Assembly: GCA_028023455.1 (NCBI GenBank)
Contig: JAQFVV010006203.1
Span: 8,274,821 to 8,338,820 of the forward strand
Direction: 5' to 3'
DNA from: Epiperipatus broadwayi
Taxonomy: Eukaryota > Onychophora > Udeonychophora > Euonychophora > Peripatidae
Length of the DNA stretch: 64,000 nucleotides
Part shown: piece after piece, positions 1 to 13,070 of the stretch
Layout of the letters: every line of letters starts with the position of its first letter
How positions within the stretch are numbered: the stretch's first letter is position 1
Translations under genes and position numbers: made by a program
The notes under the pieces: model-generated
The model's input: only the letters and a program-made list of their open reading frames with translations
Database searches by the model: none
Told to the model about the DNA's origin: nothing

Positions 1-2465
1 GATTTCAGACATTGCTTATTGTTTGTTATTTTACTATGCATATGAATTTAGTCAGCATTGATCAATGTTTAATTATTATCTTACCATTGCTTTGCTTGAG
101 ATATATATTTACCTTAGAAGATTAGTCTTTAGTTATTATAGTATGTTCAATTGTACTTTCCAGGATGGAGACACTCTCCCCATTGGCACATGTTTTATTC
201 CATGACTTGATACTACTTTATATCTAGTGATAGTTTTTATATGATTAAGGTATCTAGATACCTAGAGAGGATCCTCATTTTGGTGCATTTTGCTATTTTC
301 TTTATGTGCTGGGGATAACACCACACATACATTTTGGCCTTACATATAGGCTTGGAAGCCACCATTCTTTATAAATTTTGCTCATGTTGTTTTGCTCTGT
401 GGAGCCTATGTTTTTCCTATCACTCATGATGTAGTTAAATATTTTTCCACCAGAGTAGGTGAAGTTGTTTGGGTATTATATATATGGCCATGATAAGTTA
501 ATATTGAAGAGTCAGCTCTTCAAGTTACACTTCATTTGTACTGTTTGGTTAAGTATAACAATGTCTGTATCCCAGCCAGCCACAAACAAATCAACAAATG
601 TTATAATTTAAATATTTATTGTGTAGCACAGAGCATAATAGGAAATGCACATTTCAATGTATTTATCTGCTCCATCTGGAATGTTTCGGCAGTGGATTTG
701 TAAGTTGTTTAATATTAGATATTTTGTTATTATTATGTGGACAGTAACTAGTATAACTTGTGTTTACATGACTTCTGATGAATGATCCAGACCCTCCTTT
801 GTATTTAAATTTAAAAAAGAAAAGGGTCTAGCAATATTGATTTATTCTCTTAGTTTGATAGTTATTAATATTATGCCAGCATTTATATTCAAACTCAGTC
901 AGTATAATTTAACTTAACAGTAATTTCAAAGCTATAGAAAGGGATTGTATTAATTAATGCTTGATTAGGATGCATTTTAAATAAAAACTTTCAGCTCAGC
1001 TGTGACTTGAGATGTTATTTTTTATTTTCCTAAAATCCAACTTTTCTTAAATGGATTAATTAGCTAAGAGTAATTTATATAAACCCATTAATGTTAAACC
1101 GATACCTCCATTGAGAGTATGTGGTAAATAGCTTATCCAAATATTTGTTTGAAGCCTTAGTTTATTTATAAGTGAAGTCAGGATGTTATTTGTAAAATCT
1201 ATTAATATAATAGCACCTATGTTTGGTAATTAGCTTTGATCTAATTGTATATTATATATTGCTGATGTTATTTATAAGTTGTAAATAAATATATTTGTTA
1301 TTATTCAAAAATTCGGTTTCTGTTAAAGTTTACACAAGTCATAAGATTTACAATTTTGATTTCCAAAAAAAAAAAGAAATCTGGTTAACAGATAAAGAAT
1401 TCATTCAGATCCAAATCCAAATATTTTAAATGGACATTCTTCCATAAATGATTCAATTCCAAAAATTGGGATTATGATAAAGAAAAATTGAAATGTACTT
1501 GATATTGTTTAAGAGTATTTAGGTCATTGTTTTTCAAGACTGCACAATATTACTGTATTTATTCAAAATGAAAAGATAATAATCACATATAATTGTTTAG
1601 ATTGTGTTGCTGATGGGATAATGGGGAGACATAAAATGTACCCTTTTGTTCCTGTTATTTTCAAGTGATATCCTGAGTAAAAGATTATTGCTTTTATGGT
1701 AAATTTTAATATGCTTTAATTATAAATTTTGTTTAGTAAATTAGATATCTATTTTGATGGTTATACTTATTATTATATGAGTTTAGAAAATATTAGCTTA
1801 TAAAAACCGAAATGTACCAGGATATCAGTAATTTATTGGCAACACACAATTGTACGATAACTTTTTAAAAATTCCAATGAATTCTAAGATCTCTCTGATA
1901 ATTATTTATTATTTCATCCTCTATCAATTCATTTATTTAAATGATGATTATGGATGTTATATTTGATATCCTTTACGATTCGCTGCACTATTAGAAGACT
2001 ACATTGTAATTATACTCTACAAGACTAGAATTGCTTGCGTAGATCACGCTCCTATTTAGGTTGGTGAAATAAGAATTATATTAGTGTAAACACTTGGAGA
2101 TTAAGATTCATAAAAATTACATTAATGAAGATATTTGAAGATTAAGCTTTACAAAAGTTATATTATTGAAGGTATTTGAAGATTATTCTATTTAAAGTGG
2201 AAATTATTTATTTATTTATTTATTTTATTTCTTCTCAGAGACTATCTTTTGATGGAGGGGAGTTTAGATTATAAAAAAATGTTTTTATAATTCAGAGTGA
2301 AGTTTTTCCTCTAGCTAATTTGCTTTAGTTGCTTATAGTGTAATATGCATTTTTATTATTACTTTAAAAATTTAATTCTATCTTAATACACGTCTCTGTA
2401 GTATCAATCAAGTTATATGTAATCACCACAGAGCAAAAGAACACTACTTTTATTATATTATAGTG
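1..2465. other. AT-rich DNA without recognisable gene
   Basis: No open frame of useful length and no recognisable protein motif was found on either strand. Short A/T runs and small TTTA repeats (near 2204-2230) are present. AATAAA-type hexamers occur (for example near 1286), but without a coding region they cannot be assigned to a transcript. It could be intron or intergenic DNA. Confidence 0.6.
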
Positions 2466-5400
2466 TATCATCATCATCAACCATTATCAATCCACTGCAG
2501 GATGAAAGCCTCTCCATTTTCAATCCACCTTTTCCTATCTTTAGCTTTTCTTCTCCACATCAGCCCTGCACCCTTTTTTATTTCATCCATCCATCTCACA
2601 TGTGGTCCCTTTCTGCGTCTTTTACAATCTCTTGGAATCCAGTTTAAAATATCAATTGTCCATCTGTTATAATCTCTTCTAAGAATATGTCCAGCGCAAC
2701 TCCACTTCAGTCTTTTAATTTTTTCAATGAGGTCAGTAACACATGTTTGTTCTCTTACACATACATTGCGTTTTCGATTCCTTCTTGTTACTCCCAACAT
2801 ACATCTCTCCATACTTCCTTTAGTGGTCTGGAGTCTCTGTATTGCTCTTCTATTAAGTGTCCAAGTCTCAGATCCATAAGTAAGAACTGGCAAAACACAT
2901 TTATTAAAAAACGTCCTTTCCAAACACATACGCATATTTCTTTTAGTATCAAGTTATTTCTACCAAAAGTAATCCATTATATTTCATCCATTATATTTCC
3001 ATCTGTATTAATAATCTGACCAAAATATTTGTAACTGTTAATTTCTTCTAACTCATCATAATCAAACTTTATTTTCATATTTTGAGAAAATCTATTAAAC
3101 ATTACTTTAGTCTTTTTAACATTTATCTTTAGTCCTACTATCCTACTTTCATCTGATAACTACTGCAACATTTCGTTTAGCTCTAAAGCATTATTTACAA
3201 AAACAACTACATCATCTGCAAAATCAAAATGACTTAAATAATCTCCATTTACTTTTACTCCTTTAGTTCCCATTTTAATCCACAAAATACTTCTTGCAGC
3301 ATTGCTGTAAAAAGTTTTGGAGATATGGAGTCACCCTGCCTTACTTATTTCAATGTTGATTTTCCTACTATCATTATGTAATCTAATTGTTGCTGTTGCA
3401 TTTTTATAAATATTCTTTAAAATACGACAATATCCTGGATCTACACCCTGATGATACAATGCTTTAATCATAGAAGAAATATTTATAGAATCAAATGCCT
3501 TTTCATGGTCTACAAATCCTAAGCATAAAGACAACTCATATTCCTTTGTCCTTTCTATAACTTCTCTCAATACCTGGATATGATCTACTGTACTAAAATC
3601 ACTTTTAAGTCCAGCTTGTTTTTTTGGTTGGTGGAAATCCAATGTTTTCTGTAGACGAGTTGTAATTATCTTAGTAAAATTTTTTTTATATAAAACTGAT
3701 AAAAGACTGATACGTCTGTAATTTCTAATATCTTTTATATAACCTTTTTAAAATATTAATATTCATACTGCATTCTTCCAATCATCTGGTACATCTTTAT
3801 CATTTAGACATTTGGTATATAACTTTGCTAAAAGTTTTTTTATTTCTTCACCTGCTTTTTTAAATATATCAATTATAATTCCATCATTACATGGAGGCTT
3901 CCCTTTCTTTATAAATTTAATTGCATGTCTCACTTCCTCATTCAAAATTCTGGGAAATTCGGAATATATAAGAGGTATCGGAGGCACATGTTCTTTATTA
4001 CTATATAATTCTTGATAAAAGTCTTCTACACATTTCATGATGTCATCTCTCTTTCTAGTAATAATGTCATCTTTTTTTCTTATAGCAGATATAAATTTCC
4101 TACCAATACCAAAATGTTGTTTTACACCCTTTAGACACTTATTCTCTTCTACAGATTTCTTTGCTATTTCACAATTATACTTTCTTATATCTTTTTCAAC
4201 TCTTTTCCCCACCATTGTACAAAATTCGAGATATTCAATCTTTTTTAATGCATCATTGTTGTATATCCTCATATTCCGTCTTTTCTTCATAAATTCTCTA
4301 GTCTCAGTAGAAATTTTATTGGTCAATTGATGCTTTTTTTTACCAGCTATCTTTGTTGCAGTTTTTAAAAGTGTATCGCATTTTTCTATTTATGTCATTT
4401 CATAATCTACTAATACTTGAAATCGATTTGTAAGTTCTAATTTAAATTCATTAGAATGTTTCTGAAGATTAGGAATATCAACTGTAAATATTGTATTTCT
4501 TAATAATTTTTGTCTCTCTACTTTTCTATTAACATGTATCTTACATCTTATATAATCGATGATCACTTCCTGTATTAAATTTATTAAGAACATTACAATC
4601 TGGAAATATGTATTTTTTGTTAGTCAAAATATAATCCAATTCTGCTGTACCTTCATTTGGATGCATCCATGTCCATTTCCTTTTAACATTTTTTTCAAAA
4701 AAAGAATTTATAATATAAAGGTTTTTTTCCTGCAAACTCCACAAGTCTGTGTGCAATCTCATTTCTATTACCATAACCAAAATTACCTACAGCATTTTCA
4801 TCTTTCATTTGTTTACCAATTCTCGCATTAATGTCTCCCATAACAATTTTAAAATGTTGCTTATTCTGATCAAAAGCCTTTTATACATCCATATAAAAAT
4901 CTCCTATAACTTCATCACTATGAGAACTTGTTGGGGCATAAACCTGAATTATCTGTATTTGGTGTCTGCTATTAAATTGTAAAACTAATCTTGCCACTCT
5001 GTCTGATACATCATCAATCTCCACAACGTTATTCTTCCATTTTATATTTATAATGAATCATACTCCACTTGTATTTACAATATTTGTGCCTTTATAGAAG
5101 AGTATTAGTCCAATTTTTAAATCAATTGTTTCTTCCCCTTTTCTTCTAACTTCACAAACTACAATGTTTTATTTAATATAAGACAGTAGTTCTTCTAGCT
5201 CCTGCAATCTTCCTTTACTTGAAAGTGATCTGCAGTTGTAAGTACCTAAATAAAAAGTCGTTATCATATGGCAGCATGTGTCTGCAATCAGGGGATTCTT
5301 AGCACCCTCTGCCTTTGGCCACCAACCACTGCCTTGGTTGGTGACTTTACGGCCTCCTGGGAATAAGGGTCATGATTTATTTTTGTCTGGCATGATTGTA

Positions 5401-5628
5401 TAAATTGGAAAAAATATTCTTAAACTCGGAGGTAAAAAGCCAATAAACTTACCACACTGGCTAATGCGTGTTGGTGAGCAGCCCATCCATGTTTTTATTC
5501 TTTATGAATAATCACATAGTAATAAGAGCTGCAACGACAAGAACGTATGGAGTGGACATTAAAAATTTGCCCTGCTTGGTTCCTTTAAGGCCTCCAAGAG
5601 GAATCAAAGTGTCACCTTTCGGTTAATA
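2466..5628 (-). mobile_element. RTE-clade non-LTR retrotransposon, copy A (decayed, near full length)
   Basis: The element reads on the minus strand. Its 3' end lies at about 2466 in an ATC/GAT trinucleotide tail, which is typical of RTE elements. Its 5' end is placed near 5628 because homology to copy B (31061-34316) stops there, right after the shared motif ending TTAATA. The length of about 3.2 kb is normal for a full RTE, which encodes one polyprotein (AP endonuclease plus reverse transcriptase) and has very short UTRs. Sequence 5' of the ORF (about 5393-5628) matches copy B and copy C and is the likely 5' UTR. Stops and frameshifts break the ORF, so this copy is dead. The boundaries rest on comparison between copies in this window. 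Confidence 0.85.
2474..5393 (-). pseudogene. RTE endonuclease-reverse transcriptase polyprotein, copy A, broken
   Basis: Reads right to left. The N-terminal part (about 5393 down to 4800) matches the endonuclease start seen intact in copy B. The endonuclease and linker continue through fragments at 4780-4541 and 4593-4390. The reverse transcriptase is split: 4326-3763 is fingers and linker, with a segment reading GKPPCNDGI. The piece at 3642-3331 contains the FVDHEKAFDSI motif (RT motif A region), and FADD, the catalytic box, lies near 3220. The C-terminal domain is 2935-2477, with LTYGSETWTL, RSMERCMLGVTRR-like and RWMDEIKK motifs, ending in QWIDNG. The stop TGA sits inside the 3' tail, so there is almost no 3' UTR, as expected for RTE. 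At least four frame breaks separate these pieces, so no functional protein is expected. The family assignment is confident from these motifs. Confidence 0.85.
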
Positions 5629-8600
5629 GCAAACTCCTTTCTGCAGTCCCATAGTGTATAGTCTAACATAAGTCTCTTCCGCCCATTATTTCAAATCTTC
5701 TCTTTCAGGCTACAATACGTGAAATAAATCAGAAATCAATACAATACTACCACCGCATATGAAACATAGCAGTATGTGTTATACCTGCTATGCATATGAA
5801 AAGATAATTAATGTCGTTTTGATTAATTCCGTCATAAAAAGGCATCAAAATCTGGACGCAGATCGGTAGGCTACATCTTCAAGAACATCATGTCAGTGAA
5901 TTGTTCAGCTTAATTTTCCATTATTTACTGCTATGCAGTGAAAATCTCCACCCCCCTACAATTTCTGCCTTTAATGAATTTTCAGTCACAGTTCATCACA
6001 ATTACTTACTACCCTGCCAGCAAAAAGTTTGACCCTAATTTTATTGATGAGCACAGACTAAATAGACTTTGGAGGCAATTGATTTCAACAGAAGAAACAA
6101 ATATATTTAATATTTGAATCTAGAACTTATCTCTGGCAGCACATAATGCAACTCATCAATTATTACTGCTTTGTTCGAAAAGTCCATCTTTTTTTAAATC
6201 ATAATTTCTGTAAATTTAAATGTCTGAGTATTCACCTATTCATGTCATTTTGCAGACAATTCTTTTTTCTCTTGGTTAATAACAGCATAACAGAGAAAGA
6301 CATTTAACTATCTGAGAAAAACGTATGTAGATGTCAAGGACTTATATCTTCAAGGATTGGGGACAACTGGATTGATTTGATTGTTTATCTGGCATTTCAT
6401 TGTTTACTATTATGTAGGAAAAATCGCAATTCACCAATTAGTATTGGAACTTTTGCTTTTAATAGATACTTAGTCTTATTTCACTACAATTACTGATTAA
6501 ATTTGCAACTGAATCATTACTAGCTTCTAATTTCATTTCAAAGTACTGCCTGCCTAGATTTCTGAGACAAATTTTCTGCATGAACGTCAATAATATTTAA
6601 AATATGAACCCAGGACATGTGTATACTCTTTTCCATCTGTTGTGGACAAATATAAAAAAAAACATCTTGTTTCTGCTATACCACTTTTTTAAAAAAAAGA
6701 ATTACCAATTTATGTACTAAGCACATATTTTTATATTCAAAAATAAGGTTATTGCTTATTAAAAACTTTGTATCTTAGGTGGTTATTGCATTATATTTTT
6801 ATAAATTTTTTAAAATTAAACTATTTTTTAATGCTACATTCTTCGATTTTTACAAAATCCTCGCAAATTTTTTAAAAAAATCCTTCATGCTGAAATCTAG
6901 ATATCGTTTTATTATTACAAATTATTCAACGTTTTCATAGCACACAAATTAATAAAACTAAACAAATAAATAGTTCACTCAAAAGGGATTTCTTTTAACA
7001 TTTTTACTCTAGGACAAATTAAATAAATTATTAGCTCATTTTCTCAAACTTCTATTTTATAGATGTTGATAAATAAATGCATATTTGTTATGAAAAAGCA
7101 GCAAATTTAATAAGGTACACTATACGATCATACAATTAATAAGGTAAGAATATAAAATCCTAATATGTAACAGTTAATTATATATACTTTCGTACGCCGG
7201 CATGAAGATTTTGTATTTATTAATAATGCATTTTCAGGTGAGTCATGTTTTAAACAATGGCTGTTTTTTTTTTTTTTTAAAGATGATTATTGTATTAAAT
7301 ATTTCATTAATTTATTTTTTTAAGATGATTATAAAAAGCACAATAAATTACAAATTTCAAACGATTGTATTTAAAAAATGTAATATCAATGTAATAAACA
7401 ATATAAAGACATTATGAAGTAATACTCGTATCGAACACGTTTTGAGATTACACCGCCATTATCTCCGTTCACACACAGTTTAATATCCTACCCATTTGAA
7501 CACATTTTTCGCGCAGTTACTATTCCGTAATTTTGAAAATACTCCAGTCTGTCTTCTTCTTCGCCCGTGAAATCGGATAATTAACCAAAATACGCCCGGC
7601 CGATAGCACTAAAGAATGATAAAAATATTTTTATGCCCTCTCGATTGGAAGCGTCAGGAATTTTAACCTTAAATTTACATAACTTGCATAGCACCATATA
7701 TATAAAAAACATAAATTATTACAAAATTAGAAATTTATTTTAAAATGAATAATAAAAACATGATAATTTAATTAAAATACAAAAATAAAAGAAACAAAAT
7801 GTATTAATTATACAATACATAATCAATTTAAAAAATATATAATATACACTAGATAAAGATATAATTTTCGTGTCATTTTTAATTTAAGCGCTGTTTTATA
7901 AATATTCTCACTGTTAACTGTAATTGTAAATCATACAATTATTTTTACTTATTTTTCTTTTTATTAGATTCTTTAATTCATGTAGTTTAATTAAAGGTTT
8001 AATATTTTTTTTACAAACTATTTTATATTAGTGAATATATAAGGCAGATTTATGAATTATTAATCCCATTATATTTTTCGCTGTTTCCTATATATAAATA
8101 TGTATACACATATAAATAATACACCGTTTCGTACCAGAACAATATATAAGACAATTAAACTTATGCAGATTTTAAAATCTTAAAAGCTATAATAACCTTA
8201 AAATATACAAAAAATGAGAGAGAAAAAAAAATTGACTTACTTGAAATAAGATATTTCAACTAAAGAATATTACGAAACAATGCATTGTTACTACAAATCT
8301 ATTGATTAAATTCAATTCATTAGTTATTATTATTATTATTAAATTGTTTTAGAGTATTAATTTTTTGACGTGGATAAAAATGTCATTAAGTAACCTGCAA
8401 AAATTCCATGCAGGTGATAGAGTCATTAGAACCTAATTTTGCAAATGTAGCCGTATATTTGAAAATCAGAAACCGAAAATAATTTTAAATTTATATGAAT
8501 ATAATGAAGAAAAATAAAATACAACTATCGTACAAAAATCCACATACCATATGTTATTATAATTTGCCATACAAATTCTGAAAGGTATTAATTTACTTTA

Positions 8601-11489
8601 TATTTCTCTTTTTTCCATGGGTATTACGTTTTTATATGTCCTTAAAACTTTCATTTCTCCATAGATTCTTGAAACAAATATATGAATGTGAGTGTAATTG
8701 TGTGACAATAAACGAGGAATACTTTCAAGTTTTTCAAATGCATGTTCATGGTCTGAGTTAAGAGTTGCATTTGCGCAATATTATATTAACATCTTTGGGT
8801 GTAACCGATGCTTCTTTAGTTTGAAGATGGTTTTGTTAATATTAATTTAGATCAAAATGTTCCTCCTAAAATGCGTTAAATTTAATATAAAATTATTTAA
8901 ACAGTAGTAATTTTAGAATAGGACAAGAGTTTGAAAAAAATTTCACTATTTAATACATAATAAAATCTCATTACAAATGCTTGAAACAAAAATCGTTTAT
9001 TTATAATGTAAATGTAATAAAGATTTCAAGCGTCACACACATAAACAGTCAAATTTAGTCTAATTGATATGTTAAGATTGTTTACTAAATAGTTATTAAT
9101 AATTTAGATGAATCAAGAGGGGGGGGGATAAATACATTATAAACTAAATGTAATTTTAATTAGTAAGAAATTGGCTGATGAAAATCAAATGGATTGGGGA
9201 AGTAAAAATTTAGCTCTAGACTATTTATTTGAGGAAGTTTGTATAAGAAACTGTTTAAACAGAATTGCATGTATGTGTGAGGTGGGTGTACTGGGTGCAG
9301 GTAAAATTTTAATTATAGAAATAACTATTAATTATTAGGTGTGTATATTATCGTTGAAAAGCTAATTGAAAGACCCATTATTTTGTATTAATATCATATT
9401 CATAGCAGCTAGTTCTCATTCAAAATCTTGAGTTCAAATTCAGTCGGCTATGTATTTTTTTTACTTAATCAAAATTTTCATTTTGTTCTCTCAAGCGGTT
9501 TTTCACAAAGAGCTGGAAAAGATCTAACAAAAAACACACGATTTCTGTCTGAATGTGAATAATTACTTTTGAAAACAATAGTAAATAACCAATTAAAAGT
9601 AGAATATGTGGTTTAATTGACAGAAGGCATCATTTGGAGATTGGTTGACAGAAGGGGTCCATAAATCTCAGCTACTTTCTATGAAAGCGCTGTTGGGGTT
9701 TAAAACCATCAATTAAACTAATAGAAAGTTTTATCATCTTTCCTATATCAATCTCGCATTGAAAATTTGAATCAAAATTTATATTATTGTGAAAATATGG
9801 CACGAGCTTAAGCTTCCCATATCAGGCATATATTAATTCTTCCTAAAGTTAATCATCATCATGATTCTTTATACGACCACCATCGCTTCAATTAAACGGA
9901 AAGTAATGCAACATCAACCGAAGACAAAATTTTACTTCAAGAAAGTATGGACACCATAAATTTAATGAATGTTTGTTTTAATTAGGCAATTCTAATGATG
10001 GTCAATTATTATTATTATTTGTGTTAAAAAAGTTAAAAAGAAAATAATTATAATAAAAGGAAAGTGTGGAACTGAACTATGATACAAATATGTATGCTAA
10101 ATCCGGTCTAAAATGTCGTCTGCATCATTAATATTCGAAAGAGCTGATTTATTATGTGAAAGAGTATTTATATATTTATCAAACTGAGATATCACAAACC
10201 CTCAAGAATTTCCAGGAATATAATGCTATAATTTATGTAAAAATACCTCAAGAATGATTCGTTGTGAAAGAAATACTTATTTGTCATCAGGATAAATTAA
10301 AATAAAGCTGGTTAAATACTTACTACAATGGTAAATGAAATTCTATTTTAAGAAAACTAAAGTACCTGAAAGAAATTAAATCAATGTTAAAAAATTCTGG
10401 ACGCATCTTAATAATTAGATAATGAGAAATTTTAAAGAAAACCCTTCTGGATTGTTTTCCCTAAGTCTTAAAGGAATATAATAGTGCAATACCAAATTAT
10501 AAAAAGGTAAAAAACGTGTTACCCTCGTAAATATAAAAAGTTAGTGGATTAATTAATAAAATGTTCTTTTTAAATTTCCACTTATTAATTGTCGGATAAT
10601 GTGTATACACAGACCTATTATGGCGTAATTTCCATAGCAGGAATATAAAAGAAACGTGGGACGACTGTGATATATATTTACTTCTTTAAAGTTGAATAAT
10701 CAGAGTAGTTTTAAAATATGCCTTCTTTTGAATGATTAAAATATTACTTTACCCTAATGACACGAAAAAGAAATATGAATGAAAGGATATAGTGTATAAG
10801 ATATTTATTAGATCGGGCTATTACTGTAAAATTTAATTATAATAAAATTGATATGTTATTATCTTTGAATGCATGTTGTTGAGAAAAAAAGATAGCCGTG
10901 TCCCAGTTGGGAGAAATTTATTATGAACGATACGCAGTTCCTATTTTAACTATTAAAGATCTAAATTGATTCTATGAGTAAGCGTATTTAAGCTTATAAA
11001 ATTATTGGCTAATGCATCCGTGCAATATTTTATGTGTAGAAATTAGATTTAAATTTTCACATATGTGTGTGGATTAGTGAGTGACTCTGATGCGTTTGAG
11101 GTTGATAGATTTGTCACCACTTAACCAGTGAAGCTGGAGCATGGTTTGCTCATTAAGTACTTAGTATAATTTAAGGTAGTTAAAAATTGTGGATGAATTT
11201 CCCACCTTATCATGTTACACCTAAGATGATTTCTGTGTTAACGGTAATAATGGTATGTGCAAACCCATTCTTTTGTATATTCCTATAGTCGAGTCCTAGC
11301 AGATCTCAGGCCTTGTAAAAAGGAGCTTTCCTGTATTATGGGTTATTGCCAACACTTATATTGATTCCGATTTCTCTTTTCAGTTGTTTTTTCATCCTTG
11401 GTGTTTGCCTTAAGATGTCACTACTTCTAGGTAAATTCCTAGAAATACACCATTTCACCGGCTTTCATTCAACCAAAGAGGAATTTTTC
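5629..11489. other. long AT-rich stretch without recognisable gene
   Basis: Nearly 5.9 kb with no coding signal. Visible items are small: a homopolymer-rich segment at 7260-7330, a run of G at about 9119-9127, and a slightly less AT-rich patch near 7440-7660. I found no second copy of any substantial part elsewhere in the window. Intron, intergenic DNA or very old repeats are all possible. Confidence 0.5.
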
Positions 11490-11690
11490 TATATTATAAA
11501 CGCAGAAAAGTCCTCACGTTATGTTGGACGGAGGAGGCGGCGGCGACAGAAGCCAACACAAAGAGACTTCTTTCTATGATAAAACACAGAAAGAGTTCCC
11601 ACGGCTGCCGGTTATGGCTTTTTTCTATGCTAAAAGCAAAGAGAAAGAAATGCCTTGATCGGCTGCCTGCCGTAGTAGTCAATTTTGTTC
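11490..11690. other. small GC-rich patch of unknown role
   Basis: This is the most GC-rich spot in the left third, including a GGAGGAGGCGGCGGCG run at about 11530. It carries a loose internal repeat of a CTTTCTATG-AAAA type block around 11570 and 11620. Open frames on both strands (11346-11579 plus, 11494-11682 minus) are low-complexity and match nothing I recognise. It could be a promoter or first-exon region, but nothing shows this directly. Confidence 0.2.
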
Positions 11691-11979
11691 ATTATTTTCT
11701 CGTAATAGTAGAATATCTATTCTCTCTGTAGTTTCATGTGAGAGTGTGTGTATTTGAAGCAGTCGTAGTTTTTTTAAATTTGATAAGACGTCTAATTTTT
11801 TTAATGTGTTGTAACTTAGTTTACTGTTGTAAGTTTAGTAAGAATTTCCTGAAGATTTCATTATGAAGGGGTAACCCTCAAAAATTGCTTTTAAGGGTGC
11901 GAAAGGAAAAAAAAATTAAAGGATCACACGAAAAGTACCGTTTTCACGAGAATTCGTCCGTGACCAGTTACTTTCGCTA

Positions 11980-12495
11980 TATATATACGCACAAACAAAA
12001 ACAACCCACTGTCTAATTATTAGGAATTACTTGTCCGAAAAATAAAATTAGTCAGTTATTATTTTTTTTTGTTTTGTTACATTTATTATTTCAAAATAAG
12101 ATTAGTTTTTATATCTACACACTAACAAAAACAACCTAGTTCCTGATTAATTACTGTCTTTAAAAAAAAACAAATAACCAAATTCAACGGGGTTTGATTT
12201 TTTTCAATGGAGTCTTTGAATTACGGTTTTGTTTGTTTTTATATATACACAAGATTTACCAAAAAAAAAAGAAACCCACTTTCTGATTAATTACTGTCAA
12301 AAGAAACGCAAAAGGCTATCATTTTTAAATTTAGTATTTCAATAACGGTACCCTTTTTATATAGACAGACTTAACAAAAAACAATCCACTTTCTGATTCA
12401 TTACTGTCCCCAAAAAAGAAAAAAAAGAAAACAGAATTAGTCGGGTATCATTTTTCAATTGAGTCTTTTAATGACGGTACTTACTAATAGTAGTC
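11980..12495. repeat. minisatellite, about four diverged copies of a 110-140 bp unit
   Basis: A block reading roughly (A)CAAAAACAA(C)CCACT, then TCTGATTAATTACTGTC, recurs near 12005, 12134, 12276 and 12386. Each block is followed by a poly-A/T segment, a variant of TTTCAATNGAGTCTTTNAAT, and a stretch like ACGGTAC. Spacing is irregular (about 110-142 bp) because homopolymers differ in length. It lies directly before a second minisatellite. Confidence 0.7.
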
Positions 12496-12547
12496 GGGTA
12501 CCAATTCTAAATTGTAGTATATAAATTACGTTACTTTTGATAGATTT

Positions 12548-13070
12548 AGAATTACGTCTTGCTTTTTTAATAAAATGATTGATTTACTCTTGACCAAAAA
12601 TACCGTAACTTTAAAAAAAAAAGACACACATAAAGTCCAAAAAAAAATGAGAAAAAGCCCCGTAACTTTAAAGACACACACAAACTCAAAAACAATCTAA
12701 GATTAATAAACATTGACTTATTACGTCTTGCTTTTGAATCAAATTCTTGATTTACTCTTGCAAAAAAAATACCGTAACTTTAAAAAGACACACCTAAAGT
12801 CCACAAAAAAAAAAAAAATTCGAAAAAGCCTCGTAACTTTAAAGACACACACACACAAACTCAAAAACAAGATAAGATTAATAAACATTTACTTATTACG
12901 TCTTGCTTTGAATCAAGTTATTGATTTACTCTTGCAAAAAAAAAAAGACCGTAACTTTAAAAAGACACACGTAAAGTCAAAAAAAAAAAAAAAATTAGAA
13001 AAACACCGTAACTTTAAAGACACACACACACAAAGCCAAAAACAAGATAAGATTAATAAACATTTACAAA
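12548..13070. repeat. minisatellite, three copies of a 169-175 bp unit
   Basis: The block ATTACGTCTTGCTTT starts at 12551, 12720 and 12895. Each unit then carries GATTTACTCTTG, then CGTAACTTTAAA with GACACACA twice (so each unit has an internal half-repeat), then a segment like AAGATTAATAAACATT. Poly-A runs vary between copies. The apparent open frame across 12713-13075 is just translation of this repeat (two near-identical halves) and is not a gene. Confidence 0.8.

Noticed and set aside
160-215. DGDTLPIGT-like reading after a TTCCAG acceptor-like site, reminiscent of a cytochrome P450 exon
   Set aside because: A stop follows after about a dozen codons and no flanking P450 motif appears, so the match is too short to support an exon.
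9395-9450. GAGTTCAAATTC box B-like motif
   Set aside because: No box A at a proper distance and no second copy were found.
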